Below, in pieces: positions 9,501-17,970 of a DNA stretch of 55,001 nucleotides. The translations under genes were made by a program, and so were the position numbers. The stretch covers positions 1 through 55,001 of the forward strand of contig PYER01000008.1 of the NCBI GenBank assembly GCA_003017855.1. The letters run 5' to 3'. Numbering within the stretch: the stretch's first letter is position 1; every line of letters begins with the position of its first letter. The DNA is from a filamentous cyanobacterium CCT1 (GTDB lineage: Bacteria; Cyanobacteriota; Cyanobacteriia; Phormidesmidales; Phormidesmidaceae). A model generated the notes under the pieces. That model worked only from the letters and a program-made list of their open reading frames with translations. It searched no databases and was not told where the DNA came from.

Positions 9501-10398
9501 CATCGACAAACCGACTGGTTATTTCGGCAATCAGTTGGGTAACGTCTCGCTGAGCGTTTAATGCCTGCTCGGCGATTTTGCGAGCGCTCACATCCAAAAT
9601 TACGGTGCTCCAAACGACATCGCCGTTGGGCAGGCGAGTGGGTTTACCTGTGCCCTGTAGCCACTTCTGCTGTCCCGAGGGCGTCGTAATCCGCCATTCA
9701 TGATTCCAGGTCTCTAAGGTTCGCGCCGATGCGGCAATAGACGCTTGCATGGCGGGCAGATCTGCAGGTTCAGTTAACGCCCAAATCACGCTGACATCCT
9801 GCTCGGCGATCGCCGCCTCAATTTCCCAAAGCTCATAGCAGCCCAGACTCATGTACGATGCACCATCGGTGCCGTCGGGCCGCAAGATATAGCGAATAAT
9901 GGCACCCGGCACACTCGCCGCCATCTCTCTAAAGTTAGCTTCGCTGGCTTGCAGCGAGGCTTCCACCTGTTTGCGCTCTTCAATTTCGGTGCGCAGGTCT
10001 CGGTTGGCTTGCTCAATGGCGGTGAGTTGAGGAATGTTTAGAGCCTGGGGAATGGAATCCATTAGGGCCAGCGCAGTCCACACCGAGACCAAGGCAGTAA
10101 TGGCTTTCACCCCCCCAGCAGCCCAGTAGTCTGGGTGCCAAATCGTCCAGATCGCCATTAGGTGAGTGGTGCCGCAGGCCAAAATAAAGGCCGCAAAAAG
10201 CCAAAACACTCGGTTAAAGGGGATGTCCTGGCGTTTCGTTGCGAAAACAGTCAAACCAATAGGAATCGAATAGTAGGCGGCGGCGATCAATCCGTCAGAT
10301 ATGACGTGAAGGCGAACTAGGTTTGGTTGCCACAGGTAGCAGTAGCCGTGGGGAACCATCTGGAAGCCGGACGCCATCAGGGCCGTCGCTACATTCAT
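6592..10398 (-). CDS. Ethylene-receptor-like PAS/GAF GGDEF-EAL c-di-GMP enzyme
   Basis: A 1268-residue protein. Residues about 15-115 form a three-helix ethylene-sensor domain: LHVISDGLIAAAYYSIPIGL and FILACGTTHLMAIW. Residues D35, Y42, I45, P46, I72, C75 and H79 match, at a constant offset of 10, the D25/Y32/I35/P36/I62/C65/H69 set that in plant ETR1 binds copper and ethylene. Then come PAS (about 150-275), GAF (290-450), three PAS units (460-840), GGDEF and EAL. The cyclase motif GGDEF (913-917) is intact and preceded by an RPTD inhibitory site; the phosphodiesterase motifs EAL (1041-1043), ITE, DDFGTGYS and AEGIET are all present, so either activity is possible. ATG at 10398 has GAGGGTG upstream. 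Monocistronic as seen. Cyanobacterial ETR homologues control phototaxis in other species; the signal here is inferred. Confidence 0.93.
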   Translation of the reverse strand: MNVATALMASGFQMVPHGYCYLWQPNLVRLHVISDGLIAAAYYSIPIGLTVFATKRQDIPFNRVFWLFAAFILACGTTHLMAIWTIWHPDYWAAGGVKAITALVSVWTALALMDSIPQALNIPQLTAIEQANRDLRTEIEERKQVEASLQASEANFREMAASVPGAIIRYILRPDGTDGASYMSLGCYELWEIEAAIAEQDVSVIWALTEPADLPAMQASIAASARTLETWNHEWRITTPSGQQKWLQGTGKPTRLPNGDVVWSTVILDVSARKIAEQALNAQRDVTQLIAEITSRFVDVSPTRLDAEIDHALRHIGEITGVDTSYIFKFDEAAQTLSMTHEWCQPDCPQQLSLAQNIPFAAFPWSIATLKQREVIHAPWVADLPDAAAIDCASWQRFNVQAILIVPLMQKSRITGFIGFASFNQAMTWDSEIIRLLQVKGQTIANAQERAQNELQLVIGEERLRLALKAANMGIWDWNIVSDRLIWDDRMYELYGLNPEAFSEALEAWEAGIHPEDLPTSRRAVEQVLSGEKDFNTEFRVLWPDSTVRYIEAQAIVQRDTEGQPLRMTGVNLDITDRKQAELALEQELLLSKTLFNTSIDGIVLLNHQGDVLQASAGFAQMLGYTIAETGSLNLVDWDAQWTPEELQAVLQGTMPLPPYFETRHRRKDGSIYDVEISYNRIVLNDETVHFCICRDISERKQAEAERTRLLDVLEASLNEIYLFNGDTLKFEYVNQGALQNLGYSLQQLQQMTPLHIKPRLSAADFDGLLAPLRRGDSPKINFEMMHQRSDGSCYPVEVHLQLSQHNEQSVFLAIVLDISKRKQAEDQLVFRALHDSLTDLPNRSLLSDRLEKSIQRAQQSPTYHFAVLFLDLDQFKVVNDSLGHLVGDQLLITVARKLQAIARPTDIVARLGGDEFVILVEHVPDIQAVVQIAKRILADFEGTITIEGHTFFMSTSIGIVWSTVDHTEVSDLLRDADIAMYRAKAKGRAKYEIFDAEMHTQAVKRLTLEHDLQLAIIQQEFIAYYQPVIDLNTRKLTGFEALIRWQHPLRGFISPDDFIPVAEETGLIVPISRWMLQAACEQMATWRQQFPHADDLKISINLSGSDLLQADLIDTIQQVLSQTQLPATALALEITESMLVQNIETTTDLLHQLRAMGFRISIDDFGTGYSSLSYLYNLPVDYLKIDRSFVSNMQPGNKNYKIVQAIVGLSDQLQIGAIAEGIETEQQLEWLKLLGCELGQGWLLSRPLNPAAATALLAAGYSFSQDR

Positions 10399-10571
10399 CG
10401 GTTCACCCTCTACATAAGAGTCAGAAACATAGTGCTAGGGGTCCAGGGCCAGACCGGCTAGAGGATTCTCAGGTACAGTTTTTGAACCGTATTTTTATCG
10501 TTCTTATACTTAACGATGCCCGTTCTGGCCAGAGATCGCCTGACGCCTCAACACATGATACAAAGCTGAGC

Positions 10572-10760
10572 ATCTTGGTGGTGCAGAAAACTTCTGAAAC
10601 CCTTATGAATAAAGGATTCTCATCGAGACAGTGATCTTGGGGCTTCTCAGGCAAACGAACGAAGGCAATGGGTTCCAGCCGCTGATTTGGCCGTCCAGGT
10701 CATCCAGCATGAGACTCAAAAAAGTTTTCTGCACCACTAAGGGTTTCAGACTCTCAGATA
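10572..10760. mobile_element. Degenerate transposon fragment with inverted modules
   Basis: The module GTGGTGCAGAAAACTT followed by CTGAAACCCTTA occurs at about 10577-10604, and both modules recur in reverse complement at about 10721-10750 in swapped order. Between them the plus frame reads RQTNEGNGFQPLIWPS, which may be a transposase tail. This looks like a decayed insertion sequence end; family not assigned. Confidence 0.4.
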
Positions 10761-10917
10761 ATAGTCACCATCTTGTATTGCCTGAAAGCCTTGCCAGTTG
10801 GGGCTTCACGATATGGGAGACCATGTTTTGTCAGGCAACCAGACTAGGCTCTAGCTTGCAAGCGATACAGAGGGCAATTTTTTGTCCAGAGTATTGCCGT
10901 TCCGTAGCTTTCTGCTG

Positions 10918-11123
10918 AGTAGCCCAAAGTAGCGAAATAGACTGTCTGGTTAGTTGCCCACGCCGCAGAGTAGCACCACAATCTCTCTCGACATCCCTTT
11001 CGTGAAGCGTGCCAAAATTTGTCTAACACTACGTTGGACAATTACCACTCAGCTACGTCAGGGCCTCCTATGAGCATAGGTGCAAGGTAAGCCAGAACGG
11101 CTAGTTGCGCGCGCAGGCAACTA
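10918..11123 (-). repeat. TAGTTGCC interspersed repeat, copy A
   Basis: Core 10951-11123 (173 bases), reverse orientation, starts and ends with TAGTTGCC/GGCAACTA. The 11102-11123 terminus is a 22-base palindrome. Homology to the copies at 30857 and 40137 covers the whole core, including blocks AGGAGGCCCT, GTAGCTGAGTG and ACAAATT. A flank extends to about 10918 and includes the complement of TTCGCTACTTTGGGC, which is also found beside the other copies. Confidence 0.75.
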
Positions 11124-11223
11124 CTCAACCCACCAGCCTTCAGCAGGTTAAGGCCATTAGGCACTCAGATTGATCGATAGTCACCTCAGCTACCTCTCAG
11201 CCGTATCATTCTGCCCGTTCAAA

Positions 11224-11330
11224 GTCGATATGGCGTTGCTGAAATGAGGGATGAACGGATTTATGAGACCTTGCTAGTGCTAGGCTTTCGAAAATAGATT
11301 CATCCCAGGAATCAGCAACGCCGTCGATAT
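11224..11330. mobile_element. 91-bp MITE with 8-bp target duplication
   Basis: Positions 11232-11322 are bounded by 24-base imperfect inverted repeats, each beginning GGCGTTGCTGA and containing GGGATGAA. The element is flanked on both sides by the identical 8 bases GTCGATAT (11224-11231 and 11323-11330), the signature of a target-site duplication. There is no coding capacity, so it must have been moved by a transposase encoded elsewhere. Confidence 0.85.
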
Positions 11331-11475
11331 TTCAGAAAACCAAGTTGGTTGCAGGAGGTCTAACGCGTCAGCTCACTTGCTAGGCCCGTCGACGTTATGA
11401 ATTGTTAGTGCACCACCAGAAGCGCTGGTTGAAAAGCGTGGATTTGATGCCATTCGATGCAGCAGTACCTTACGC

Positions 11476-12657
11476 TTACTGCCGATCGCCCTTCACCGGC
11501 CGCGGCTGTGGCAGGCGGACGGTGAAGGTTGTGCCCGCCTCTGCTGTCGAGGCGACCTCTACCGTGCCTCCATGGGCGACGACGATCTCACGCACGATAT
11601 ATAACCCTAAACCAACACTGCCTGGAACCCGTTGCGCTGTCGATTCTGGCAGGGTGTGGCGCATGAGCGGATCGAAGATTGTTGTTAGCTTATCTGGAGG
11701 GATCGACGGCCCTTCGTTATGTACGCTCAAAACTACGGATGAGTCTTCTGAAGTGAGCGATAGTTCGACTGGCCCCTCGTCTGACCCATGCTGAATTGCG
11801 TTACCCACCAGGTTGGAGACGACTTGGCGGAGTCGGGCCGCATCGCAGTCGCACGTAAGGTTGCCGTCTGAGTGAAAGCGCAGCGTGCGCTGCGGATGGG
11901 CAACGCAAAATTCCTCGAAAACTTGGCGGCAGAGTATTTCTAAATCGACTGGATCGCGCGTCAGCGGCATTCTGCTGCCCAACCCTGTCGAGGCGAAGTC
12001 GAGGAGGTCGCGAATCAACCGTGTGACTGCCTCCGTGTTTGTCTTGATCACTGACAGGGCTCTGGGAGAGTCTGGGTGTTTGCCAGAGGTGCGCGAGATC
12101 AACTGTGCCGCCATGCTGATAGAGTTTAGCGGGCTGCGCAGGTCGTGGCCGAGAATCGCTAGGAACATGCGGCGCGACTGATCGACGCGACGTGTGTAGC
12201 TGCCAACTGCGGCGGCGAGCGATTGATCGATCGACTCGTTGAAGCGAGTAATGTCGTTGACATCGTTGATGTCGAATTGCGGGTGGCTCTCAGTCCACAG
12301 GCGGAGCACGCTGGCGCGCAGGGCACGGTATTCGGAGATGACCTCCATGATGTCGAAGCCCGAGCCCATGCGGGCCACACCGTGCAGTACTGAGGCGTGG
12401 TCGAGCCCATCGCTCTCTTCACCAACAGCGCCGCCAAGGCCTTTGGACTTGCTTGCCTGCTGCGCGAGGCTCTGACCGCTCTGCATATCTCGCACGGCTG
12501 CCCGCAGAATTAACTCAGCATCGTTGCGCAAGGCGAGCTTGGTCATCTTCCCCCCAGGCGCGAGGCTACGCGCAAACGTCTCCCATTCTGAGAGGATCAG
12601 CTCGACGTTCCCGAGAATAAAATCTGCCAGTCGCATCGATTTTTCTGTTGGGAGCAT
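11476..12657 (-). CDS. RsbRD-type sensor histidine kinase
   Basis: A 393-residue soluble histidine kinase. Residues about 8-155 resemble the RsbRD N-terminal sensor domain (WETFARSLAPGGKMTKLALR), a helical globin-like module usually found in stressosome proteins and soluble kinases. A HisKA dimerisation domain follows with phosphoacceptor H171 in ILGHDLRSPLN, and an HATPase domain with N-box NLVGNAIQHG and G-box GSVGLGLYIVREI. No receiver domain and no adjacent response regulator, so the partner is elsewhere. Start is uncertain: ATG 12657 or the in-frame ATG 12636, neither with a clear ribosome site. The sequence style resembles proteobacterial homologues, so transfer is possible. Confidence 0.88.
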   Translation of the reverse strand: MLPTEKSMRLADFILGNVELILSEWETFARSLAPGGKMTKLALRNDAELILRAAVRDMQSGQSLAQQASKSKGLGGAVGEESDGLDHASVLHGVARMGSGFDIMEVISEYRALRASVLRLWTESHPQFDINDVNDITRFNESIDQSLAAAVGSYTRRVDQSRRMFLAILGHDLRSPLNSISMAAQLISRTSGKHPDSPRALSVIKTNTEAVTRLIRDLLDFASTGLGSRMPLTRDPVDLEILCRQVFEEFCVAHPQRTLRFHSDGNLTCDCDAARLRQVVSNLVGNAIQHGSDEGPVELSLTSEDSSVVLSVHNEGPSIPPDKLTTIFDPLMRHTLPESTAQRVPGSVGLGLYIVREIVVAHGGTVEVASTAEAGTTFTVRLPQPRPVKGDRQ

Positions 12658-12945
12658 GTTGGGAATAGAGGCATGATATTCATAGAGTGCTCAAAAAGAT
12701 GCCACCCAGGGTGTTTTGGCTGAGCTTGCTTTAGTGCTCTATTTTAAGCCTTTCGAGATTCTAAAGAGCAAAATAAACTCGCCACCAGCGTCTTTTCTGG
12801 CACAAGCGCTCGATTGCTAGCGCAGTCAGCACCAATAGGAGTACTTCCTGGGAAATCCACCGTTCGGTTGTGGCTCCTCAATCACAACGAGTGTTATCCC
12901 GTAAACAGAGAAATCAACCTGACGCAGCAGCAAGAAGGGTGGCAA

Positions 12946-13113
12946 ATGGTAATCAACGAATTTCGCATTTTGCTAGACGCCTATATCCAGGCCTCGAATG
13001 ACGGGGACACGAGTACTGCTGAAGCATTGATGAGAGAACTAGATGGCCTAGTCGTGTCATCCCGATACGACCACATGAAGACAGAGAAGGCTATGGGGTT
13101 GACAGTGGGGTAG
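12946..13113 (+). CDS. Short hypothetical protein
   Basis: A 55-residue acidic, helical protein (INEFRILLDAYIQASNDGDT) with ATG at 12946 and AAGGGTGG 5-12 bases upstream. The frame extends back to 12814, but the longer N-terminus is not protein-like. A strong hairpin terminator follows at 13137. No family recognised; the start site and terminator are the main support. Confidence 0.4.
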   Translation: MVINEFRILLDAYIQASNDGDTSTAEALMRELDGLVVSSRYDHMKTEKAMGLTVG

Positions 13114-13136
13114 TGCCTGCCCAGATGCCGAACAAA

Positions 13137-13169
13137 AACCCCCACTGGCACCGTTTGCCAGTGGGGGTT
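13137..13169. terminator. Bidirectional-looking terminator hairpin
   Basis: A perfect 14-base stem AACCCCCACTGGCA/TGCCAGTGGGGGTT with a 5-base loop. On the minus strand it is followed by TTTTTGTT, so it is best placed to end minus-strand transcripts arriving from the hybrid kinase gene at 13475; it may also stop the short gene ending at 13113. Confidence 0.7.
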
Positions 13170-13216
13170 AGTTCTAGGGTGCATCTACGATTCAGGACTT
13201 CTGCCCGTTACTGGCC

Positions 13217-13312
13217 TAGGATGCCCTTGTCAGTGGGGATGGTAGCAGGGGTACGCTGTTTGACGTACATGGAATCTTACATCTGCCCCTAGCGATCGCC
13301 GGGGGCTTTGTT
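13217..13312 (+). repeat. Terminator-bearing repeat, copy 2
   Basis: Second copy of the roughly 95-base element at 5517-5613. Its 3' hairpin (GCCCCTAGCGATCGCCGGGGGC region) is followed by TTTGTTTTG. Nothing else in 13313-13474 could be assigned. Confidence 0.65.
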
Positions 13313-13474
13313 TTGCTTTGTCCTCAGTCGGAAGTCAGGAGATGAGCGACCTTGCTAGCTGCGCGAGCTGGGGACACGCGTGAAGATCGAGAAGCCGGAT
13401 TACTTGGGGTTGGTGAAGGAAATCGAGCTAGTAGAACTAGCCAAGGTGGCACCGCTTGTAGCGAGGCACAATGT

Positions 13475-16400
13475 CTAGGCTCGCTTTGGCTTGAGCAGGG
13501 TTACAATTTCGCCAACAAATCGCTCTGGCTCTAACGGTTTCGTCAAGTGTGTTTGAAAGCCAACTTCAAGGGCTCTTTTTTGGTCAATTTCTACAGCATA
13601 GGCCGTGAGCGCGATCGCCGGCACTGTACCGCCCTGAGCGGGTGGACGCGAGCGAATCTGCTGCATCAGCTTATAGCCATCCATCTCTGGCATGCCAATA
13701 TCACTGACAATCACATCTGGAATCAACTGCTCCAAGGCTTGCAGCGCTTCTAAGCCAGAAGCCGCAGCGGTTACCGTTGCCCCGTATTGCTCTAGCAGAA
13801 AAATCTGAAACTCGCGGGTATCAGTATCATCATCAACGAGCAAGATTTGAACGTTGTCTAGGAGCGTTTCTGAGTTGAGTTGAGGCTGGGTTGAGTGAGA
13901 GAGAACAGGTGTTGGTTGATTCAGAACCGGTAGCTGCACGATAAAGGTTGCACCTTGATGTTCGCCGCTGCTCTTTACGGTGACCGTACCACCGTGGAGT
14001 TCTACGATTTGCCGCACGATGGCTAGACCTAAACCCAAACCGCCAAATTTACGGGTGGTGGAACCATCTTCTTGCCGAAAATACTCAAACACATAGGGGA
14101 TGAATTGAGCATTGATGCCAATGCCTGTATCCGTTACCCGAATCTGCGCCAGTTGCTCCACTTGCCGCAGTTCGACCATCACTTGCCCGCCCTGGGGCGT
14201 GAATTTGACGGCATTGGTCAGCAAGTTCCAAACCACTTGCTGGAGCCGGGCAGCATCGCCAAGGATGGGGGCGATTTGTGCATCGAGGTCAAGTGCAATC
14301 TCAATATTCTTGGCTGCTGCGGCCAACCGCACGGTTTCAACTGCCGCAGAAATCACAAATGCCAAACTGGTGGGAATCGGATTTAGGGTCAGCTTGCCCT
14401 GCATGATCCGCGAGATATCAAGCAAGTCTTCGATCAGTTGGGACTGCAGTTTGGCATTGCGCTCGATCGTTGCAAGTGCTTCGGCTTGGCGGGCTTGGTT
14501 GAATCTGCCGGTTTGCAGCAGTTGTGTCCACCCCAAAATTGGGTTCAGGGGCGATCGCAACTCATGAGACAGCACGGCGAGAAACTCATCCTTGATCCGG
14601 TTGGCGCGTTCTGCTGCTTCTCGTGCCGCTTGTTCTTGTTGTAGCAGTTGCTCTCGCTCCGATTCAGCTTGCTTTTGCTTGGTAACGTCGCGTGAGATTG
14701 CTAACAGTTGTGCGACCTTGCCGGATGCATCTTGGATAGGAGTGACGATGACATCCCACCACCTCAGGTTGCCCTTTGCTGTGGGGCAGCAGCCTTGAAG
14801 TTGGGCAGCATTGCCTGCTTTGGCGGCTACAAACGCTGCCTCTGCGTTTTGGCGATCTTCGTCTTGCCAAAAATCAAGCCATTTGACGTTCGAAACAGAG
14901 GCCGGATCATCAATTTCTAGGAGATCAAAGCCGCCTGCATTCAGGTAGAGGAGTCGTCCCTCTAACGTTAAAACTTTGATGCAGTCCTGACTGCTCTCTA
15001 AAATGCGTTGCTTTAGTTCTTCACTCTCTTGCAAAGCAGCCTCTGCCTGTTTGCGATCGCTAATATCTAGAACTGAGCCAATATACCCCTTAAATTGACC
15101 ATCCACTCCAAACCAAGGAGCGGCGGCATCGATCGCCCAACGATACTCCCCGTCTTTAGATCGCAGTCGATACTCTAACTGAAAGGCTTCATAACGCTCG
15201 TTCGCGGTTAGGAAAATAGCTTTAGATGCTTCAGAGTCCTCTGGATGAACCGCATTCAGCCACCCAAACCCTAAACCTGTTTCTTCAGTTTGACCGGTAA
15301 AGTCATACCAATTTCGGCTGAGATAGGTGCAATAGCCCGTAGAGTCAGTGACCCAAACCATAACAGGGGCATTGTCCGCCATGTTGCGGAATTGCTCCTC
15401 GCTCTCGCGCAGGGTAGTTTCGGCTTGAATTTGAGTCGTGACATTATTGAAATAAACCACAATCCCGTTTGCGGCAGGATAAGTGCGGACTTCATACCAG
15501 CGATCGTGGTCAGGGTAAAATGCGGTCAATGCCTGCGGAACGCGATCGCGCATCGCGCTTCGATAGACGGTTTCAAGTTCGTTACCTATCAGTCCTGGAT
15601 ATTCTTTCCATATATTTTTGCCAATCAAATCACCTGGCGATCGATTGAGCAACGCTTCGCCAGATTGGTTCATGTAAGTAAACTGCCAGTTCTCATCAAG
15701 GGCAAAGAATGCCTCAGCAATGCTTTCGAGAATATTTCGGCTCCGCTCCTCACTCTCCCGTAAGGCGGCTTCAATTTGTTTGCGATCGCTAATATCTTTG
15801 AACACGATTGCCACTTTTCGGTCTTCCGGTTGTCCAGTACGGCAAGCGTAGACATCAAACCAGCGGTTCATCGGTGCAGAACGATTCTCGAAGCGAATCG
15901 GTTCACCTGTTAAAGCAACTTTTCCGTAGGTTGCGATCCAAAAATCTTCTGGATCGTCCACTAACTGACGCGCTGTTTTACCGACGGCTTGTTGCAAGCC
16001 GGTTTGCTGCTCAAACACTGGATTAATTTCTAAGATGCGGTAATCAACGGGCGTGTCGTTCTCGTCAAACAGCGCCTCGACGACGCAAAAGCCCTCGTCG
16101 ATCGACTCAAACAAGGTGCGGTATTTGGCTTCCGACTCACGCAGGGCTGCTTCGGCATAGGCACGTTCAGCGGCTGCCCACGTCTGTTCAGCGGTTTCTT
16201 CAACCAGTTTGACCTCGGTTTCCGTCCACTGACGTGGCGTGGATTGTTGAGCGGCAAGTAGGGCAACAAACTGACTTTTTTTGATCAGCGGCACGTCAAT
16301 GTGGGCAGCGATATCAATCTCGCGGTATTTCTTTTTCTGGGCATCTGTATAGTTGGAGTCGTTGGGAATATCGGTTACGACCTGAGTGCGCCCAGCCTGA

Positions 16401-16864
16401 TGATCAGCAGTCAGGTTGCGCTGGTAGTCCTCCAAGCGGTATCGTCCGCTCAAGGGGGCTACACCATTGGTGTAGTTGCAACGAACAATGACCTCCTCAC
16501 CCTCCGACACGACTTCGATATAAATGACGCGAGTTGCCCCCAGAGACTCACCTAAAATGCGAGCGGCGATTGCCTGAATTTCTGCCGCATCAGTAATCGG
16601 GCGCAGGGCCTCTGCTAGTTTGACTCGAAACGCATTGAGCTGATTTGCTTGGTGTAAGGCATAGTCTTGCGACTTCTCTGGGGCTGACTGTACTGGCTCT
16701 AGTTCAGTCAGTAAAATTTGCACTGTCGTTTTCAGGTCGTCTGACCAGGTTTCGATAGCTCCCAATGGCGTTTGTGACCAATCGTGCGAGCGCAGGAGTG
16801 TTTCTATCTCATCACCCCATTTAAAGGGCTTGTTGGGCATCTCCTGGTGTGGCTCTGCCTTCAT
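13475..16864 (-). CDS. GAF/multi-PAS hybrid histidine kinase with receiver
   Basis: An 1129-residue soluble hybrid kinase. Order: short N-terminal segment typical of PAS-rich kinases (IETLLRSHDWSQTPLGAIET), GAF domain (about 75-235), four PAS domains (about 240-730; the third contains HPEDSEA), HisKA with phosphoacceptor H767 in LSHELRSPLNPIL, HATPase with NLLTNAVKFTP and GLGLGLAIVRQIVELHGG, then a C-terminal receiver with D1055 in VSDIGMPEMDG and lysine in LTKPLEP. It probably feeds a phosphorelay or acts through its own receiver; there is no output domain. Its ATG overlaps the stop of the XRE gene by 4 bases (ATGA), so the two are co-translated. Confidence 0.93.
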   Translation of the reverse strand: MKAEPHQEMPNKPFKWGDEIETLLRSHDWSQTPLGAIETWSDDLKTTVQILLTELEPVQSAPEKSQDYALHQANQLNAFRVKLAEALRPITDAAEIQAIAARILGESLGATRVIYIEVVSEGEEVIVRCNYTNGVAPLSGRYRLEDYQRNLTADHQAGRTQVVTDIPNDSNYTDAQKKKYREIDIAAHIDVPLIKKSQFVALLAAQQSTPRQWTETEVKLVEETAEQTWAAAERAYAEAALRESEAKYRTLFESIDEGFCVVEALFDENDTPVDYRILEINPVFEQQTGLQQAVGKTARQLVDDPEDFWIATYGKVALTGEPIRFENRSAPMNRWFDVYACRTGQPEDRKVAIVFKDISDRKQIEAALRESEERSRNILESIAEAFFALDENWQFTYMNQSGEALLNRSPGDLIGKNIWKEYPGLIGNELETVYRSAMRDRVPQALTAFYPDHDRWYEVRTYPAANGIVVYFNNVTTQIQAETTLRESEEQFRNMADNAPVMVWVTDSTGYCTYLSRNWYDFTGQTEETGLGFGWLNAVHPEDSEASKAIFLTANERYEAFQLEYRLRSKDGEYRWAIDAAAPWFGVDGQFKGYIGSVLDISDRKQAEAALQESEELKQRILESSQDCIKVLTLEGRLLYLNAGGFDLLEIDDPASVSNVKWLDFWQDEDRQNAEAAFVAAKAGNAAQLQGCCPTAKGNLRWWDVIVTPIQDASGKVAQLLAISRDVTKQKQAESEREQLLQQEQAAREAAERANRIKDEFLAVLSHELRSPLNPILGWTQLLQTGRFNQARQAEALATIERNAKLQSQLIEDLLDISRIMQGKLTLNPIPTSLAFVISAAVETVRLAAAAKNIEIALDLDAQIAPILGDAARLQQVVWNLLTNAVKFTPQGGQVMVELRQVEQLAQIRVTDTGIGINAQFIPYVFEYFRQEDGSTTRKFGGLGLGLAIVRQIVELHGGTVTVKSSGEHQGATFIVQLPVLNQPTPVLSHSTQPQLNSETLLDNVQILLVDDDTDTREFQIFLLEQYGATVTAAASGLEALQALEQLIPDVIVSDIGMPEMDGYKLMQQIRSRPPAQGGTVPAIALTAYAVEIDQKRALEVGFQTHLTKPLEPERFVGEIVTLLKPKRA

Positions 16865-17160
16865 GCTTCTTGCGTCCTTGAGGGCAGGTATTTTCCTCGG
16901 ATTACTTGGCTATATTCCCGTAAAGCCCTATCAGGTGACTCCACCAATTGGTCCAGCAAGCTTTCAATTTGCCTAAGGGCCAAGGAAGAAGGGGTCGCTT
17001 GTCCGTTTTCCCAACGATTGATGGTGGGAAGGGAGACTCCAAGCTGAGCCGCAAACTTCTCCTGGGTCAGCTCTAAGGTCTGCCGAATCTCTCGAATCAG
17101 TCGACCAATGGCGGGCTGTCCGATTCCTAAGTAGTTTCGCTGAGAAGCCACAGTACTCAT
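16861..17160 (-). CDS. XRE-family regulator coupled to hybrid kinase
   Basis: A 99-residue protein with a textbook HTH_3 domain: IREIRQTLELTQEKFAAQLG, then VSLPTINRWENGQATPS. It is probably a dimeric DNA-binding protein. It lies immediately upstream of the hybrid kinase and overlaps it by 4 bases. An XRE regulator in this position could take the output role that the kinase lacks, or autoregulate the operon. The start ATG at 17160 fits the domain boundary. Confidence 0.85.
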   Translation of the reverse strand: MSTVASQRNYLGIGQPAIGRLIREIRQTLELTQEKFAAQLGVSLPTINRWENGQATPSSLALRQIESLLDQLVESPDRALREYSQVIRGKYLPSRTQEA

Positions 17161-17391
17161 AGCTTATAACGTTCTTTACTGTTGCCAGCTTTAGTTAGTC
17201 TTATCAGAAATCAATCTATCTCTAGAGAGAAGCTGCTAAAACACCTCTAAAAATTCAGCCTCCGAAATTGCTGAATAGGCGTTTGAAGCCTGTCACGATG
17301 TTGATCTGGAACAGCCCCTGCCCTGTTCACCGCAGAGCCCGCTCGCCAGGTAGCCGCGCCGACAGCGTTAAGGGCGAGCTAATAAAACAAA

Positions 17392-17424
17392 CCCCTGCTA
17401 GAGCCTCAGAAACGCTAGCAGGGG
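17392..17424. terminator. Hairpin, terminator-like on minus strand
   Basis: A perfect 10-base stem CCCCTGCTAG/CTAGCAGGGG with a 13-base loop, preceded by AATAAAACAAA, which reads as a T-rich tail on the minus strand. No minus-strand gene that it would terminate could be found, so it may be a relic. Confidence 0.45.
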
Positions 17425-17591
17425 ATGTGAACCGAACCTGCAAAGGAAACGATTACAACCGCAATTCTAGCAGTACAGCCAGCCGTCAATTGTAGCTCTG
17501 GCTGTCGTGCACGCATTCGCCGATAACGGTGTCAGTGCGGAGGATATGAGCCAGTCCATACCGCTGCGGGGGAAATGCTGAGCACTGAATT

Positions 17592-17708
17592 GTGCTCGAC
17601 GGTTTCAACGTCGAGGTTACCAATACCTACCTAGGCCTGGGTACCCGGGATGCGATCGCAGCTGCCGCACTGGAGCACTGCCCCGGTAAGGAGCTGATTA
17701 ATTTATAG
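17592..17708 (+). CDS. Possible 38-residue protein or gene tail
   Basis: Starting at GTG 17592 the frame reads LDGFNVEVTNTYLGLGTRDA and continues to a stop at 17706. The composition is protein-like, but an in-frame TGA sits two codons before the GTG and no ribosome site is visible, so it could be the 3' end of a decayed gene. Family unknown. The rest of 17161-18379 holds only debris and the hairpin. Confidence 0.3.
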   Translation: MLDGFNVEVTNTYLGLGTRDAIAAAALEHCPGKELINL

Positions 17709-17786
17709 CCGTTGAGCAGCACACCTGATGACGAATTCTAGACCGCTTTGGGCCTGGCCCCGCTGGAGGTGGCTTGTGGAGTGCCT

Positions 17787-17970
17787 CAATGTACCCAAGA
17801 CCGGGAAGAAGCCTTAAGGTTGAGTCATTGAGAACAGACACCCCACGATATTTCTGAGTGTCTGGGCTGGCAAGTGGCCACGGCCCGCACGGTAATCTAT
17901 TGGTGACAGCAGGACGGTCTATATGGCTTATGGGATAGTCCCGACGCAGGTCGTCCATCAACCCAATCGT
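17787..17970 (+). pseudogene. IS630-like transposase N-terminal remnant
   Basis: On the plus strand one frame reads ECLGWQVATARTVIYW, a stop, then QQDGLYGLWDSPDAGRPSTQ. This matches the helix-turn-helix followed by a GRP-type hinge typical of IS630/Tc1-like transposases. Internal stops and the absence of any catalytic DDE region show that it is dead. Confidence 0.45.

Noticed and set aside
11102-11123. TAGTTGC palindromes as simple terminators
   Set aside because: They lack T-runs, occur away from gene ends at some sites, and are part of longer conserved repeats.
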